NCBI GenBank assembly: GCA_023426345.1
Contig: JAFAAX010000091.1
Location: forward strand, 1 to 29,461
Source: Actinomycetes bacterium
Lineage (GTDB): Bacteria > Actinomycetota > Actinomycetes > Actinomycetales > Actinomycetaceae
DNA: 29,461 bases
Direction of reading: 5' to 3'
Made by a program: the position numbers and the translations under genes. Under the pieces are notes generated by a model. It searched no databases, had not been told where the DNA came from, and saw only the letters and a list, made by a program, of their open reading frames with translations. How positions within the stretch are numbered: the stretch's first letter is position 1; each line of letters begins with the position of its first letter. Positions 1-7,331 of this stretch are shown piece after piece.

Positions 1-41
1 GGGCGCACCCGGCCAGACGCCCCGTCATCGACGGCTCGACG

Positions 42-854
42 TCACTCCCCGGTGAACTCCGGAGCGCGCCGCTGCATGGCGGCGGCGACCGTCTCCTTGA
101 AATCGTGGGAGAGGGCCCCCAGACACAGGTAGTCCGCCTCGACCTGGAAGTAGCTCTCCACCGTGTAATCCGACAGGTGGTTCGAGATCGCCTTCGTGTG
201 GGCGACGCCCACCGGCGACTTCGCGGCGATCTTCGCCGCCAGGGCGCGCGCGGCCTCCATGCCGCCCCCGTCGGGGACGACGTCGAGGACCATGCCGTAC
301 TCGCGGGCCTGGGCGGCGGTGACGGGCTCGCCCACCATCGCCAGCTGCTTGGCGCGGGCGGGGCCCACCAGGTGCTGGAGCGCCCACAGGCCGCCGGTGT
401 CCGGGCTCATCGCGTAGTCGACGAAGATCTGGAGGAACGTCGCCCGCTCCTCCGCGATCACCATGTCCGTGCTGAGCAGCAGGTTGCAGCCGCCGCCCTG
501 GCAGGCGCCCTCCGCGACGCCGATGACCGGCTGGGGCATGAACATCATGGCCCGGACCATCTCGCCGATCTCCGTCATCGTCTGGCGCCCCGCGGGCAGG
601 GAGACCGCGAAGCGGCTCTTCAGCGTGCCCAGGTCGCCGGCGCCGAAGCAGATGTCGCCGGTGCCGTGCAGGATGACGACGCGGACCTCGCGGTCCACGC
701 GGATGCGGTCGATCGCCTGGCGCAGCTCGTCGACCGTCTGCTCCGACAGGCGGTTGTTGTTCTGCGGGCAGTCCAAGGTGACGACGGCGACGTGGGTGTC
801 GTGGTCGATCTCGACCGTGACGACGTGGTCGAAGCTCTTCTCATAGGGATACAT
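42..854 (-). CDS. Crotonase-fold (enoyl-CoA hydratase/isomerase family) protein
   Basis: The protein has 270 residues, a normal length for the crotonase superfamily, which acts on acyl-CoA thioesters in the cytoplasm. The first oxyanion-hole segment reads CFGAGDL and the second ACQGGGCNL, followed by a PDTGG turn. By eye, the two glutamates of true enoyl-CoA hydratases are missing: the residue after GGGC is Asn, and the second Glu position falls in FLQIFVDY. The PDTGG turn with an Asp is more like isomerases of the PaaG kind, so hydration is doubtful and isomerisation or another CoA reaction is equally possible. The ATG at 854 was chosen because AGGAGG lies eight bases before it. It is the last gene of an acyl-CoA dehydrogenase / SDR / crotonase run and lies 55 bases after the SDR gene. 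Confidence 0.85.
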   Translation of the reverse strand: MYPYEKSFDHVVTVEIDHDTHVAVVTLDCPQNNNRLSEQTVDELRQAIDRIRVDREVRVVILHGTGDICFGAGDLGTLKSRFAVSLPAGRQTMTEIGEMVRAMMFMPQPVIGVAEGACQGGGCNLLLSTDMVIAEERATFLQIFVDYAMSPDTGGLWALQHLVGPARAKQLAMVGEPVTAAQAREYGMVLDVVPDGGGMEAARALAAKIAAKSPVGVAHTKAISNHLSDYTVESYFQVEADYLCLGALSHDFKETVAAAMQRRAPEFTGE

Positions 855-909
855 CTCGTGTTCCTCCTTTCCGGCGGGCACCTCCGTGTGCCCGCCCGTG
901 ATCCGGGGC

Positions 910-1761
910 TCAGCGCTGGACCAGCGCCGGGTGGTGCCCGTCCAGCAGCGCCTGGACGCCCAGCGCGATCTGCGGGTTGTACTGGGGGTGGGTGAAGATC
1001 GCGAACCGGTCCGCCTCCACGCCGTCGATGATGCGCGTGACGGCCTCGTCCACCGGCATGCCATAGGGCAGCGAGCCCTTGACCACGGCCCACCGCTTGA
1101 GGTAGTCCTCGCTGGTCAGGTACGGGTGGTCCGCCGGATCGAAGTCGGGCTGGTTGCGGTGCTCGTTGCACCGCGCCAGGTCCGTCTGGACGATCGCCGG
1201 GCACACCGCGTGGCTGCGCACCGGCGACTGGAGGGTCTGCAACTGCAGGTCGAAGACCTGGCTCATCCCGAACGCCGCATACTTCGAGGCGACGTAGACG
1301 GGGGAGTTCTCCACCGGCAGGAACGACGCGATCGAGTCCGTGTTGACGACATCGGAGGGGAAGTCCTGCGCATTCATCCGCGGGACGAACGCCCGGATCC
1401 CGTTGACCAGCCCCAAGAGGTTGACGCCGAGCAGCCAGTCCCAGTCCTCCGCCGGCTCCTCCCACGTCAGGCCCGCCGAGATCACCCCGGCGTTGTTGTA
1501 CAGGACGTCCACCCGGTCGAACCGGGTGAAGACCTCGTCCGCGAACGCCTGGACGGCCCGGGCGTCGGCGACATCGCCCGGACGCCCCCAGACGGTGGCG
1601 CCGCCCTCGTCGAGCTCCTTCCTCAGACTCTCCAGGTTCTCCTCGTCGATGTCGAAGAGCGCCAGCCGGGCTCCCGCGCCCGCGTAGCGCCGAGCCAGCT
1701 CCGCCCCCATTCCATTGGCCGCGCCGGTGATGACGACGACCTTCCCCGCGTAGTCCCTCAT
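910..1761 (-). CDS. Short-chain dehydrogenase/reductase (SDR)
   Basis: This 283-residue protein is a classical SDR, an NAD(P)-dependent oxidoreductase with a Rossmann fold. Visible motifs are the nucleotide-binding TGAANGMG near residue 13, NNAG near residue 90, and the catalytic YVASK with an upstream serine in TDSIASF. The acidic residue after the second strand (LALFDID) favours NAD over NADP. A central segment (VNLLGLVNGIRAFVPRM) is typical of actinobacterial SDRs acting on hydroxyacyl or alicyclic substrates. The start codon lies one base beyond the stop of the acyl-CoA dehydrogenase gene, so the two are probably translationally coupled. With its neighbours it could oxidise a hydroxyl produced during degradation of a CoA-bound substrate. 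The actual substrate cannot be read from the sequence. Confidence 0.9.
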   Translation of the reverse strand: MRDYAGKVVVITGAANGMGAELARRYAGAGARLALFDIDEENLESLRKELDEGGATVWGRPGDVADARAVQAFADEVFTRFDRVDVLYNNAGVISAGLTWEEPAEDWDWLLGVNLLGLVNGIRAFVPRMNAQDFPSDVVNTDSIASFLPVENSPVYVASKYAAFGMSQVFDLQLQTLQSPVRSHAVCPAIVQTDLARCNEHRNQPDFDPADHPYLTSEDYLKRWAVVKGSLPYGMPVDEAVTRIIDGVEADRFAIFTHPQYNPQIALGVQALLDGHHPALVQR

Positions 1762-1762
1762 C

Positions 1763-2926
1763 TCAGATCAGTCCTCTCCGCATCATGCCGGCGACGGCCT
1801 CCGTGAGCGCCTCGACGGACGCGCCGCCGATCGCCATCACCTTGCCGTCGCGCCAGAACCGCTCGACTCCCGTCCCGACGATGGTGCCGGCGCCCCCGAA
1901 GATCTGGATGGCCTCGCGGCCGACCTCCTCGGCGACGCGCGCGCCCTCGACCTTGAGCAGGCGCCCCCGCGCCAACTCGAGCTCCCCCCGGTCGCGCTGG
2001 GCGTAGGTGGAGTACACCAGCGCCCGCAGCGACTCGATCTCCGTGTACATCCGCACCAGCTTGTGGCGCGTCACCTGGAAGCGGTCGAACTGGGTCTGCC
2101 CCAGCTGGATCCGCTGCATCGAGTACTCCTTCGCCATCTGGAAGGCGCCCTCGGCGATGCCCAGCGACACGGGGCCGCAGGACAGGAATTCCGCGGTGGC
2201 GGAGACGAACATCGCCTGGAGCGCCTGGTCCTGGACCCCCAGCAGGTTCCCCTTCGGGATCCGGCAGTCCGTGAAGAACAGGGACCCCGTCGCCGACCCG
2301 TGCCAACCGACCTTCTGCTCGTCGGCACCCACCTCGAATCCGGGCGTGCCCGCCGGGATGATGAAGGCCGACAGCCCCGTCTTCAGCACCGGGTCCGGGT
2401 GCTCCGCGGTGACGGCGATGATGATGTAGCAGTCGGCGACGCCGATGTTGGACACCAGCACCTTGCCGCCGTTGATCACCCATTCCTCGCCGTCCAACAC
2501 GGCGCGCGTCGAGTACTCCCCCTGATCGTCCCCGCCGATCGCCTCCGTCTGCCCGCAGGACAGGACGACCTCGCCGGTGCACGCCGGGGCGAGCCACCGC
2601 TGCTTCTGTTCGGGCGTGCCCAGCATCTCCAGCATCCCGCCCGCCAGCAGGATGTGGGCGCCCATGGCGATCGTGAGGACGGGGCTGACCTTCGCGATCT
2701 CCTCCAGGACCAGCGCGTTCGTCGTCTGATCCATGCCCAGGCCGCCGTCGGCCTCCGGGATCGTGATGCCGAGCAGGCCCAGCTCCCCGGCCCGCTTGAA
2801 CAGATCCATGGGGAACTCGTCGGACGCGTCGATCTCCATCGCGCGCGGCCGGACCTCCTTCTCCACGAACTCGCGGGTGGTCGCCAGGACCGCCTCGCGC
2901 TCGTCATTCATGTACCACATGCCCAT
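1763..2926 (-). CDS. Acyl-CoA dehydrogenase family flavoprotein
   Basis: The protein has 387 residues, the usual size for FAD-dependent acyl-CoA dehydrogenases, which introduce an alpha-beta double bond into acyl-CoA. The helical N-terminal domain includes GLLGITIPEADGGLGMD, the beta domain carries a modified signature (SCGQTEAIGGDDQGEYSTRA), and the C-terminal domain contains a QIFGGAGT segment. The usual C-terminal catalytic glutamate in the EGT turn appears replaced, because the equivalent stretch reads AIGGASVEA. The base may lie elsewhere, as in isovaleryl-CoA dehydrogenase, or the reaction may differ. The ATG at 2926 has AAGGAG six bases upstream; a second in-frame ATG (MNDERE) follows. 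It is the first gene of the three-gene operon. The AraC-type gene upstream on the same strand is a candidate regulator. Confidence 0.88.
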   Translation of the reverse strand: MGMWYMNDEREAVLATTREFVEKEVRPRAMEIDASDEFPMDLFKRAGELGLLGITIPEADGGLGMDQTTNALVLEEIAKVSPVLTIAMGAHILLAGGMLEMLGTPEQKQRWLAPACTGEVVLSCGQTEAIGGDDQGEYSTRAVLDGEEWVINGGKVLVSNIGVADCYIIIAVTAEHPDPVLKTGLSAFIIPAGTPGFEVGADEQKVGWHGSATGSLFFTDCRIPKGNLLGVQDQALQAMFVSATAEFLSCGPVSLGIAEGAFQMAKEYSMQRIQLGQTQFDRFQVTRHKLVRMYTEIESLRALVYSTYAQRDRGELELARGRLLKVEGARVAEEVGREAIQIFGGAGTIVGTGVERFWRDGKVMAIGGASVEALTEAVAGMMRRGLI

Positions 2927-3066
2927 CGCGTTCTCCTTCGGGTGGGCGTTGCCGCGTCGGCGCGTCGACGCGGAGGATGCCCAGGCTTCGAGGGGCGCCT
3001 CACGATGAGGACTCCCGCGTCCTCCGCTCCCCGTGCCTCAAGTCTCGTCGTCCTCGGACGGCGGGT

Positions 3067-3143
3067 CGCCCTCGTCGATGGTGAAGGTCCGACAGACTGT
3101 GGTGATCCCCGGACCTGGCGCCGCGCCGCGATCGACGAGGGCG
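3067..3143 (-). terminator. Inverted pair of the dispersed GCCCTCGTCGA element, possible terminator
   Basis: CGCCCTCGTCGAT at 3067-3079 and its exact reverse complement at 3131-3143 form 13-bp arms separated by 51 bases. They start 15 bases past the stop of the AraC-type gene, where a terminator would be expected. There is no U-tract and the loop is long, so termination is uncertain. Both arms are copies of the window-wide short repeat. The region 2927-3158 otherwise holds the unrecognised promoter of the acyl-CoA dehydrogenase operon. Confidence 0.4.
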
Positions 3144-3158
3144 GCCCGCGTGGCCGGG

Positions 3159-4097
3159 TCAGTCGCCGACGCGCGCCATCGCGCGGCGGAACGCGCCGGG
3201 CGTCTGCCCGGTCTGGCGCTGGAAGAACTTCGAGAAGTTCGCCGCGTCCGCGAATCCCACGGTGCGCGCGACGGCCGCGATGGGGATCTGCGAGAGCGTG
3301 AGGAGGCGTTCGGACTCCTCGGCGACGCGCACGTCGATGAACTGTCTCGGCGTGACCCCGATCTCCTCGTAGCACAGTCGCTGGAGGGTGCGGGTCGAGC
3401 AGCCGAGGACGGCGGCGAAGTCCTCGACGGTGTGCAGGCGGGAGAAATGGAGTTCGACCATCTCGATGAAACGGCGGACCAGAGGATGGGTGATCTCGGA
3501 AGCGTCGCGTTCCCGGGGGACCGCCTGGACGCGCTCGATGAGGGCGATCAGGAGGTGGCGCAGCATCGCGTCCCCGCGCACGCGCACGATCCCCGTGGGG
3601 GAGTCGAGCAGACGGAGGTACTCCCGGCCCAGGACGTGGATCATCGCGTCGACGTCCGCCAGGTCGTCTCCCTGGAGGTTCCAGGAGCCGCCGATCGCGC
3701 CGTCCGGAGAGGGGACGGCGGGCCGGGCGCTGGTGCCCGCGGAGGGCGCGGCCGCCTCGGTGAGCTCGGCCAGGCCGGAGCCCAGGAACGCCGACGTGAA
3801 GCAGACGGCGCTGCCCTGGAACGCGGGGGTGCGCTCGTGGACGACGCCGGGCGGGATCCACAGGAGGGACCCGGGGTGGTGATGCTGCTCCCGGAAGTCG
3901 ATCACCTGGGAGGCGGCGCCCTGGCGGCACAGGACCATGATGTGGAACGTGGCCCGCAGCAGCTCCGCGTCGGGGCAGCGGGTGCGGCATCCACCGTCGG
4001 CGCAGATCGGCGCCACGCACAGACCCAGATCGGGACGCACCGGGTGGGTCGCGTCGAGCGTCGACACCACCGATCCGCCCCTGGCCGGCATCCGCAT
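3159..4097 (-). CDS. AraC-family transcriptional regulator with N-terminal cysteine cluster
   Basis: This 312-residue protein has a cupin-like N-terminal sensor half (a HHHPGSLLWIPPGVVHE stretch around residues 70-90) and an AraC/XylS DNA-binding half over about the last 100 residues. Two helix-turn-helix units are visible: TVEDFAAVLGCSTRTLQRL, and IAAVARTVGFADAANFSKFF with the family signature. Unusually, four cysteines sit at residues 27, 32, 37 and 41 (C-x4-C-x4-C-x3-C) before the sensor domain, which could bind a metal or sense redox state. The ATG at 4097 has no clear ribosome-binding site, and a TAGCGT hexamer ends six bases upstream, so translation may be leaderless. A second ATG lies two codons in. 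It probably controls the downstream CoA-metabolism operon, which is an inference from position. Confidence 0.9.
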   Translation of the reverse strand: MRMPARGGSVVSTLDATHPVRPDLGLCVAPICADGGCRTRCPDAELLRATFHIMVLCRQGAASQVIDFREQHHHPGSLLWIPPGVVHERTPAFQGSAVCFTSAFLGSGLAELTEAAAPSAGTSARPAVPSPDGAIGGSWNLQGDDLADVDAMIHVLGREYLRLLDSPTGIVRVRGDAMLRHLLIALIERVQAVPRERDASEITHPLVRRFIEMVELHFSRLHTVEDFAAVLGCSTRTLQRLCYEEIGVTPRQFIDVRVAEESERLLTLSQIPIAAVARTVGFADAANFSKFFQRQTGQTPGAFRRAMARVGD

Positions 4098-4115
4098 GGC
4101 CTCACGCTAGCGTGA
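4098..4115 (-). promoter_or_regulatory. Possible leaderless promoter and 14-bp palindrome of the AraC-type gene
   Basis: TCACGCTAGCGTGA at 4102-4115 is a perfect palindrome. Reading the minus strand, it contains TAGCGT (4109 to 4104), a TANNNT-type -10 hexamer that ends six bases before the ATG at 4097. Transcription would then start at or next to the start codon. No good -35 element was found. The palindrome overlapping the -10 could be an operator for a dimeric repressor or for autoregulation. Confidence 0.45.
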
Positions 4116-4141
4116 TGACGGACCGGTGGCATGGGACCCGT

Positions 4142-4169
4142 GGGTCGTGGGGGTCGTGGGGGTCATGGG
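4142..4169 (+). other. G-quadruplex-type G-tract run
   Basis: Four G-tracts of 3, 5, 5 and 3 or more bases are separated by exact 4-base loops (TCGT, TCGT, TCAT). This satisfies the usual G3-N1-7 pattern. It lies in the space between the divergent AraC-type gene and the deoxynucleoside kinase gene, about 45-70 bases upstream of the AraC start. Further right, a short GGCGTC tandem run occupies about 4197-4217. Folding is not shown by sequence alone. Confidence 0.4.
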
Positions 4170-4364
4170 AGGAGAGAGTCGGATCGACGCGGACATCGGC
4201 GTCGGCGTCGGCGTTCGGCACCGCGGGCGGCGCTCCGCCGGCCCGTGGCGGACAATGGAGATCACCGGTGGTGCGGACCAGGGACGCCCTCGTCCATGAG
4301 GAGGGAAGCGGAACCCGACCGGCGGGCTCCCGTCGGCGGGGCGGGGGAGAGAGGGAGGCCGGAC

Positions 4365-5057
4365 ATGCTCATCACGATCGCGGGGCCGATCGGCGCAGGC
4401 AAGACGGTGCTCACCGGCATCCTGGCCGACGCGCTGGGCGCGCAGCCCATGTACGAGCCCGTCGACGACAACCCGATCATCGACGACTTCTATCGCGGCA
4501 ACGCGCTCGCGGCCCGACGGCGCGCGGCCGGGGATGCCGACGCGCGCAACCCGTACGCGTTCCTCATGCAGGTGTACCTGCTGAACCGGCGCTTCGCCGC
4601 GATCAAGCGGGCGATGCGACGCCCAGGCGACACGGTGCTCGACCGTTCGATCTACGAGGATCGCATCTTCATGCGGATGAACTACGACCGCGGCAACGTC
4701 TCGCGCACCGAGTGGGAGACCTACACGGACCTCTTCGCCAACATGATGGAGGAGCTGGACTGCGTGCGGGGCCACCGCAAGACGCCGGACCTCGTCGTGC
4801 TGCTCACCGTCTCCTATGACACGATGCTCCGCCACATCCGCAAGCGCGGCCGCCCCTACGAGCAGGTCGAGGCCGACCCGGGTCTGGAGGACTACTACCG
4901 CGACCTCCTCCGTTACTACGACCGCTGGTCCCGCGAGTACGACGCCGGACCGCTGCTGGTCGTCGACGGCGACCGGGAGGACGTCGAGGGGAGCGCCGCC
5001 GACCGGGCCGGCGTCATCGCCCGCGTGCGGGCGGCGCTGGGGCGCGATCCGGGGTGA
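4365..5057 (+). CDS. Deoxynucleoside kinase (dNK/dGK-dAK family)
   Basis: The protein has 230 residues, the usual length for bacterial deoxynucleoside kinases, which phosphorylate salvaged deoxynucleosides to 5'-monophosphates in the cytoplasm. The P-loop is GPIGAGKT at residues 7-14. The substrate-side QVYLLNRRF, the DRS motif in LDRSIYEDRIF and the LID arginines in IRKRGRPYEQ all match the family. Its resemblance to lactobacillar deoxyadenosine/deoxyguanosine kinases favours purine deoxynucleosides, but specificity cannot be fixed by eye. The ATG at 4365 has GGGAGG five bases upstream; the frame extends further left without a better start. A GACAAT hexamer at 4251-4256 could be the -10, giving a leader of about 100 bases. 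The gene stands alone, divergent from the AraC-type gene. Confidence 0.9.
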   Translation: MLITIAGPIGAGKTVLTGILADALGAQPMYEPVDDNPIIDDFYRGNALAARRRAAGDADARNPYAFLMQVYLLNRRFAAIKRAMRRPGDTVLDRSIYEDRIFMRMNYDRGNVSRTEWETYTDLFANMMEELDCVRGHRKTPDLVVLLTVSYDTMLRHIRKRGRPYEQVEADPGLEDYYRDLLRYYDRWSREYDAGPLLVVDGDREDVEGSAADRAGVIARVRAALGRDPG

Positions 5058-5148
5058 GCGTGGTCCCGCGGCCGCGGCGCTGCCGGTCCGGGTCGCGGTG
5101 GAGGAGAGAACTTCCACTCGTCGGCGAGAGGGGCGTGCAACGAGCTGA

Positions 5149-5402
5149 TCATGGTGAGAGGATGCGAGCGACCACGCAGGAGAATTGAGGCGCTCCGGCG
5201 CTCTTCGGTCTTTCCGCTGGGGAGAACGGAGAAGCGGTGTTGCCTCTCCGATGCTCCTCGATCCTCCAGGCTGTCCGACGGACCAGTTCTGGCGAGGAAT
5301 CGTAGACGAGCAGGAAGAAGTCGTCGGCGGTGTAGAGCTCATACGGGAGGTCGTCCTCGTCGGCGGGGGTGAGCGCGAAGTCGGTGACGTTCTGGGTCAG
5401 TT
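5149..5402 (-). pseudogene. C-terminal remnant of a PIN-domain toxin (VapC50-like)
   Basis: Immediately after the antitoxin gene, the minus strand reads about 83 codons without a stop, but with no start codon or N-terminal half. The peptide begins LTQNVTDFALTPADED, continues with ELYTADDFFLLVYDSSPELV and ends near AGAPQFSCVVARI before a TGA at 5151-5149. This matches the C-terminal part of PIN-domain toxins paired with excisionase-like antitoxins, where a TQNVKDF-like strand and an ADDFL-like segment are typical. The first roughly 100 residues, which carry most acidic catalytic residues, are absent, so the RNase is presumably dead. The remnant joins the antitoxin end directly, suggesting an internal deletion removing the toxin start. 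The family match is from memory. Confidence 0.65.
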
Positions 5403-5858
5403 GTGCATGCCCAGCTCGTCCTCCAAGTCGAGCAGTCTCTCGACGGCCTCGCGTCGTCCGGCCCGTGCCGACTCTTGTGCGGCGAGTACGTCGCTCGCCT
5501 TCAGACGCGTGTGCGTTCCGGCTTTGTGGGACGGGATCTCGCCCCGATGGATGCGCTTCATCAGCGTCGTCCGGGAGATCCCGAGAAGGTCCGCCGCGGC
5601 TGTCGTGGTGAGTGCGCTGGGAAGCGATCCGATGGTCAGGGTGTTTCCGTCGCCGATGCTCCGCAGGGTGCGCTGGACGACGCTGATCAGCGTGTCCGGA
5701 AGCTCGGCGGTGGATCCGTCCTCGAACATGAACTGGAGTCGCATGCGTGACACCTGCGCAGGGGCAAGTGTCCGCTCGTCCAGTGCCTGGGCTGACGCCA
5801 CCTGCTCCGGTGACATCGTCAGGGTCTCATTGGTGGCGAGCGCAGATGCGGGTGACAT
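5397..5858 (-). CDS. Excisionase-like helix-turn-helix antitoxin, toxin partner lost
   Basis: This 153-residue protein ends with a MerR/excisionase-type winged helix: LTTTAAADLLGISRTTLMKRIHRG, then a wing with TRLKASDVLAA, and a charged tail (LLDLEDELGMHN). The N-terminal half is a linker plus a small MRLQFMFEDGST segment. This arrangement is typical of antitoxins encoded directly upstream of PIN toxins, such as the VapB50 type sometimes annotated as excisionase. The ATG at 5858 was chosen because GGAGG lies five bases upstream; a TTG four codons earlier is the alternative. The downstream toxin is reduced to a C-terminal fragment, so this is an orphan antitoxin that may still act as a DNA-binding repressor. 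Its upstream region 5859-6093 holds a small CACT-N4-AGTG repeat near 5903 that could be its operator. Confidence 0.75.
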   Translation of the reverse strand: MSPASALATNETLTMSPEQVASAQALDERTLAPAQVSRMRLQFMFEDGSTAELPDTLISVVQRTLRSIGDGNTLTIGSLPSALTTTAAADLLGISRTTLMKRIHRGEIPSHKAGTHTRLKASDVLAAQESARAGRREAVERLLDLEDELGMHN

Positions 5859-6093
5859 GTCCTCCTCCAAGCTACGTACCGGACCTCACCCCATGTGGTG
5901 TCACTTATCAGTGCAACTCTGGTGGTGTGTGATGACAAAGAACGAGTGGTCGTCCTCGTCTGAGGCGTGCTCGCGGACCGGACGACGTGCGGCCCCTTAT
6001 CCCGGCCCCGGCCCCGGCCCCCGGCCCACGGCCACCGGCGGAGGCTCCGGTCCGTCGCCGCGCCCGCTACGCTTCCCAGCAGGAGGTTCGGCG

Positions 6094-7188
6094 ATGACGA
6101 TACGGATCGGCGTGGTCGGGGGCGGTTGGCGCGCGCAGTTCTACGGGCGGTTGGCGTGCGCCTTGCCCGAGGAGTTCGACCTGGTCGGGATGGCGGCGCG
6201 CACGTCCGCCACCCGCGCCGACTGGCAGCGCGCGTTCCCCGGCTGCCCGACGTTCGCGACGCCGGGCGACCTGGTCCGCGGGGCGCGGCCCGACCTGGTG
6301 GCCGTCGCCGTGGCCTACGCGGCGAACGGCGAGGTGACGCGCTCGCTCGCCCTCGACGAGGGCGTCCGCGTGCTCGCCGAGACGCCTCCCGCCGCCGACG
6401 CCGACGGATTGCGGCGTCTGTGGTCGGAGGTCGGTGCGACCGGGCGCGTCCAGATCGCGGAACAGTATCCCGTCCTCCCCGAACACGCCGCCCGCCGCGC
6501 GATCCTCCGCAGCGGTGTCCTCGGGGAGGCCACCCAGGTGCAGATCTCCTCCACGCACACCTATCACGCGGTCGCGCTGATCCGGAGCTATCTGGGGGAG
6601 GCGGCCGATGCCTGCTTCGGCCCCGCGACGGTGACCGCCCACCGGCGCGCCGCGCCCCTGCTCGACCCCGAGGACCGCTCCGGATGGCGCGATGACCCGC
6701 CGGTCAACGCCGCCACGACGACGCTCGCTGTCCTGGACCTGCCCGAAGGCACCGGCCTCTACGACTTCACCGACAACCAGTGGCACAATCGTCTGCTCCA
6801 CCGCCGGGTCCTGGTGCGCGGCACCCGCGGGGAGATCTCGGGGGACTCCGTCCGCCACCTCCCCGAGCCGCAGACCCTGATGCGCTCGTCGCTGGAGCGC
6901 CGCCAGACGGGCTACGACCTCGACCTGGACGGCTTCTGCCTGGAGTCGATCACCTTCGAGGGCCGGGCCGTCTACCGCACGCCCTTCCCAGGCGAGCGGT
7001 TCTCCGACGAGGAGATCGCCATCGCCACCCTGATGAGGTCGGCCGGCGCCTGGGCCCTCGACCAGGGCGCTCCGCCCTACCCCTTGGCCCATGCCCTCCA
7101 GGACCAGTTGCTCGGCCTGGCCATCGAGGCGTCGGCCGGGCGCGGCGGGGAGCCGGTGTGCACCGAGGTCGAGGCCTGGGCGCACTGA
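6094..7188 (+). CDS. Gfo/Idh/MocA-family protein lacking the usual catalytic lysine
   Basis: The 364-residue protein starts with a Rossmann NAD(P)-binding segment (IRIGVVGGGWRAQFY) and has the two-domain layout of Gfo/Idh/MocA sugar or cyclitol dehydrogenases. The family motif EKP, whose Lys takes part in catalysis, reads ETP at residues 96-98. A later segment (STHTYHAVALIRSYLG) resembles the substrate domain with its His. The Lys loss suggests altered chemistry, a non-redox role, or a subfamily using another residue. The ATG at 6094 has AGGAGG seven bases upstream, and TACGCT at 6068-6073 is a possible -10. It is a single-gene unit followed by a GC-rich hairpin. The substrate is unknown. Confidence 0.85.
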   Translation: MTIRIGVVGGGWRAQFYGRLACALPEEFDLVGMAARTSATRADWQRAFPGCPTFATPGDLVRGARPDLVAVAVAYAANGEVTRSLALDEGVRVLAETPPAADADGLRRLWSEVGATGRVQIAEQYPVLPEHAARRAILRSGVLGEATQVQISSTHTYHAVALIRSYLGEAADACFGPATVTAHRRAAPLLDPEDRSGWRDDPPVNAATTTLAVLDLPEGTGLYDFTDNQWHNRLLHRRVLVRGTRGEISGDSVRHLPEPQTLMRSSLERRQTGYDLDLDGFCLESITFEGRAVYRTPFPGERFSDEEIAIATLMRSAGAWALDQGAPPYPLAHALQDQLLGLAIEASAGRGGEPVCTEVEAWAH

Positions 7189-7304
7189 CCCGGTGTCGGC
7201 CCTCGTCTGAGAGAACGGCCGCGACCGGCCAGCGGTGACGCCCTGGGCAAGTCTTGCGACGCTCCCCTGGCGTCGGTCGAGATCACCATGGCCCCCAGGG
7301 CATG

Positions 7305-7331
7305 CCTCGCGGGCCATCACGACCCGCGAGG
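7305..7331 (+). terminator. GC-rich hairpin, possible terminator
   Basis: CCTCGCGGG (7305-7313) and CCCGCGAGG (7323-7331) form a perfect 9-bp stem with a 9-base loop, about 115 bases after the Gfo/Idh/MocA stop. No U-tract follows. A shorter GGCCG-CGAC-CGGCC hairpin lies nearer the stop, around 7218. Confidence 0.4.

Noticed and set aside
1..41. Start of a further operon gene on the minus strand (ATG at 28)
   Set aside because: Only nine codons are visible and no clear ribosome-binding site precedes them, so a gene cannot be supported.
4107..5342. Minus-strand frame of about 411 codons opposite the deoxynucleoside kinase
   Set aside because: The kinase has a P-loop and DRS motif in the plus strand. 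The minus frame has no domain and runs across the toxin remnant in another frame.
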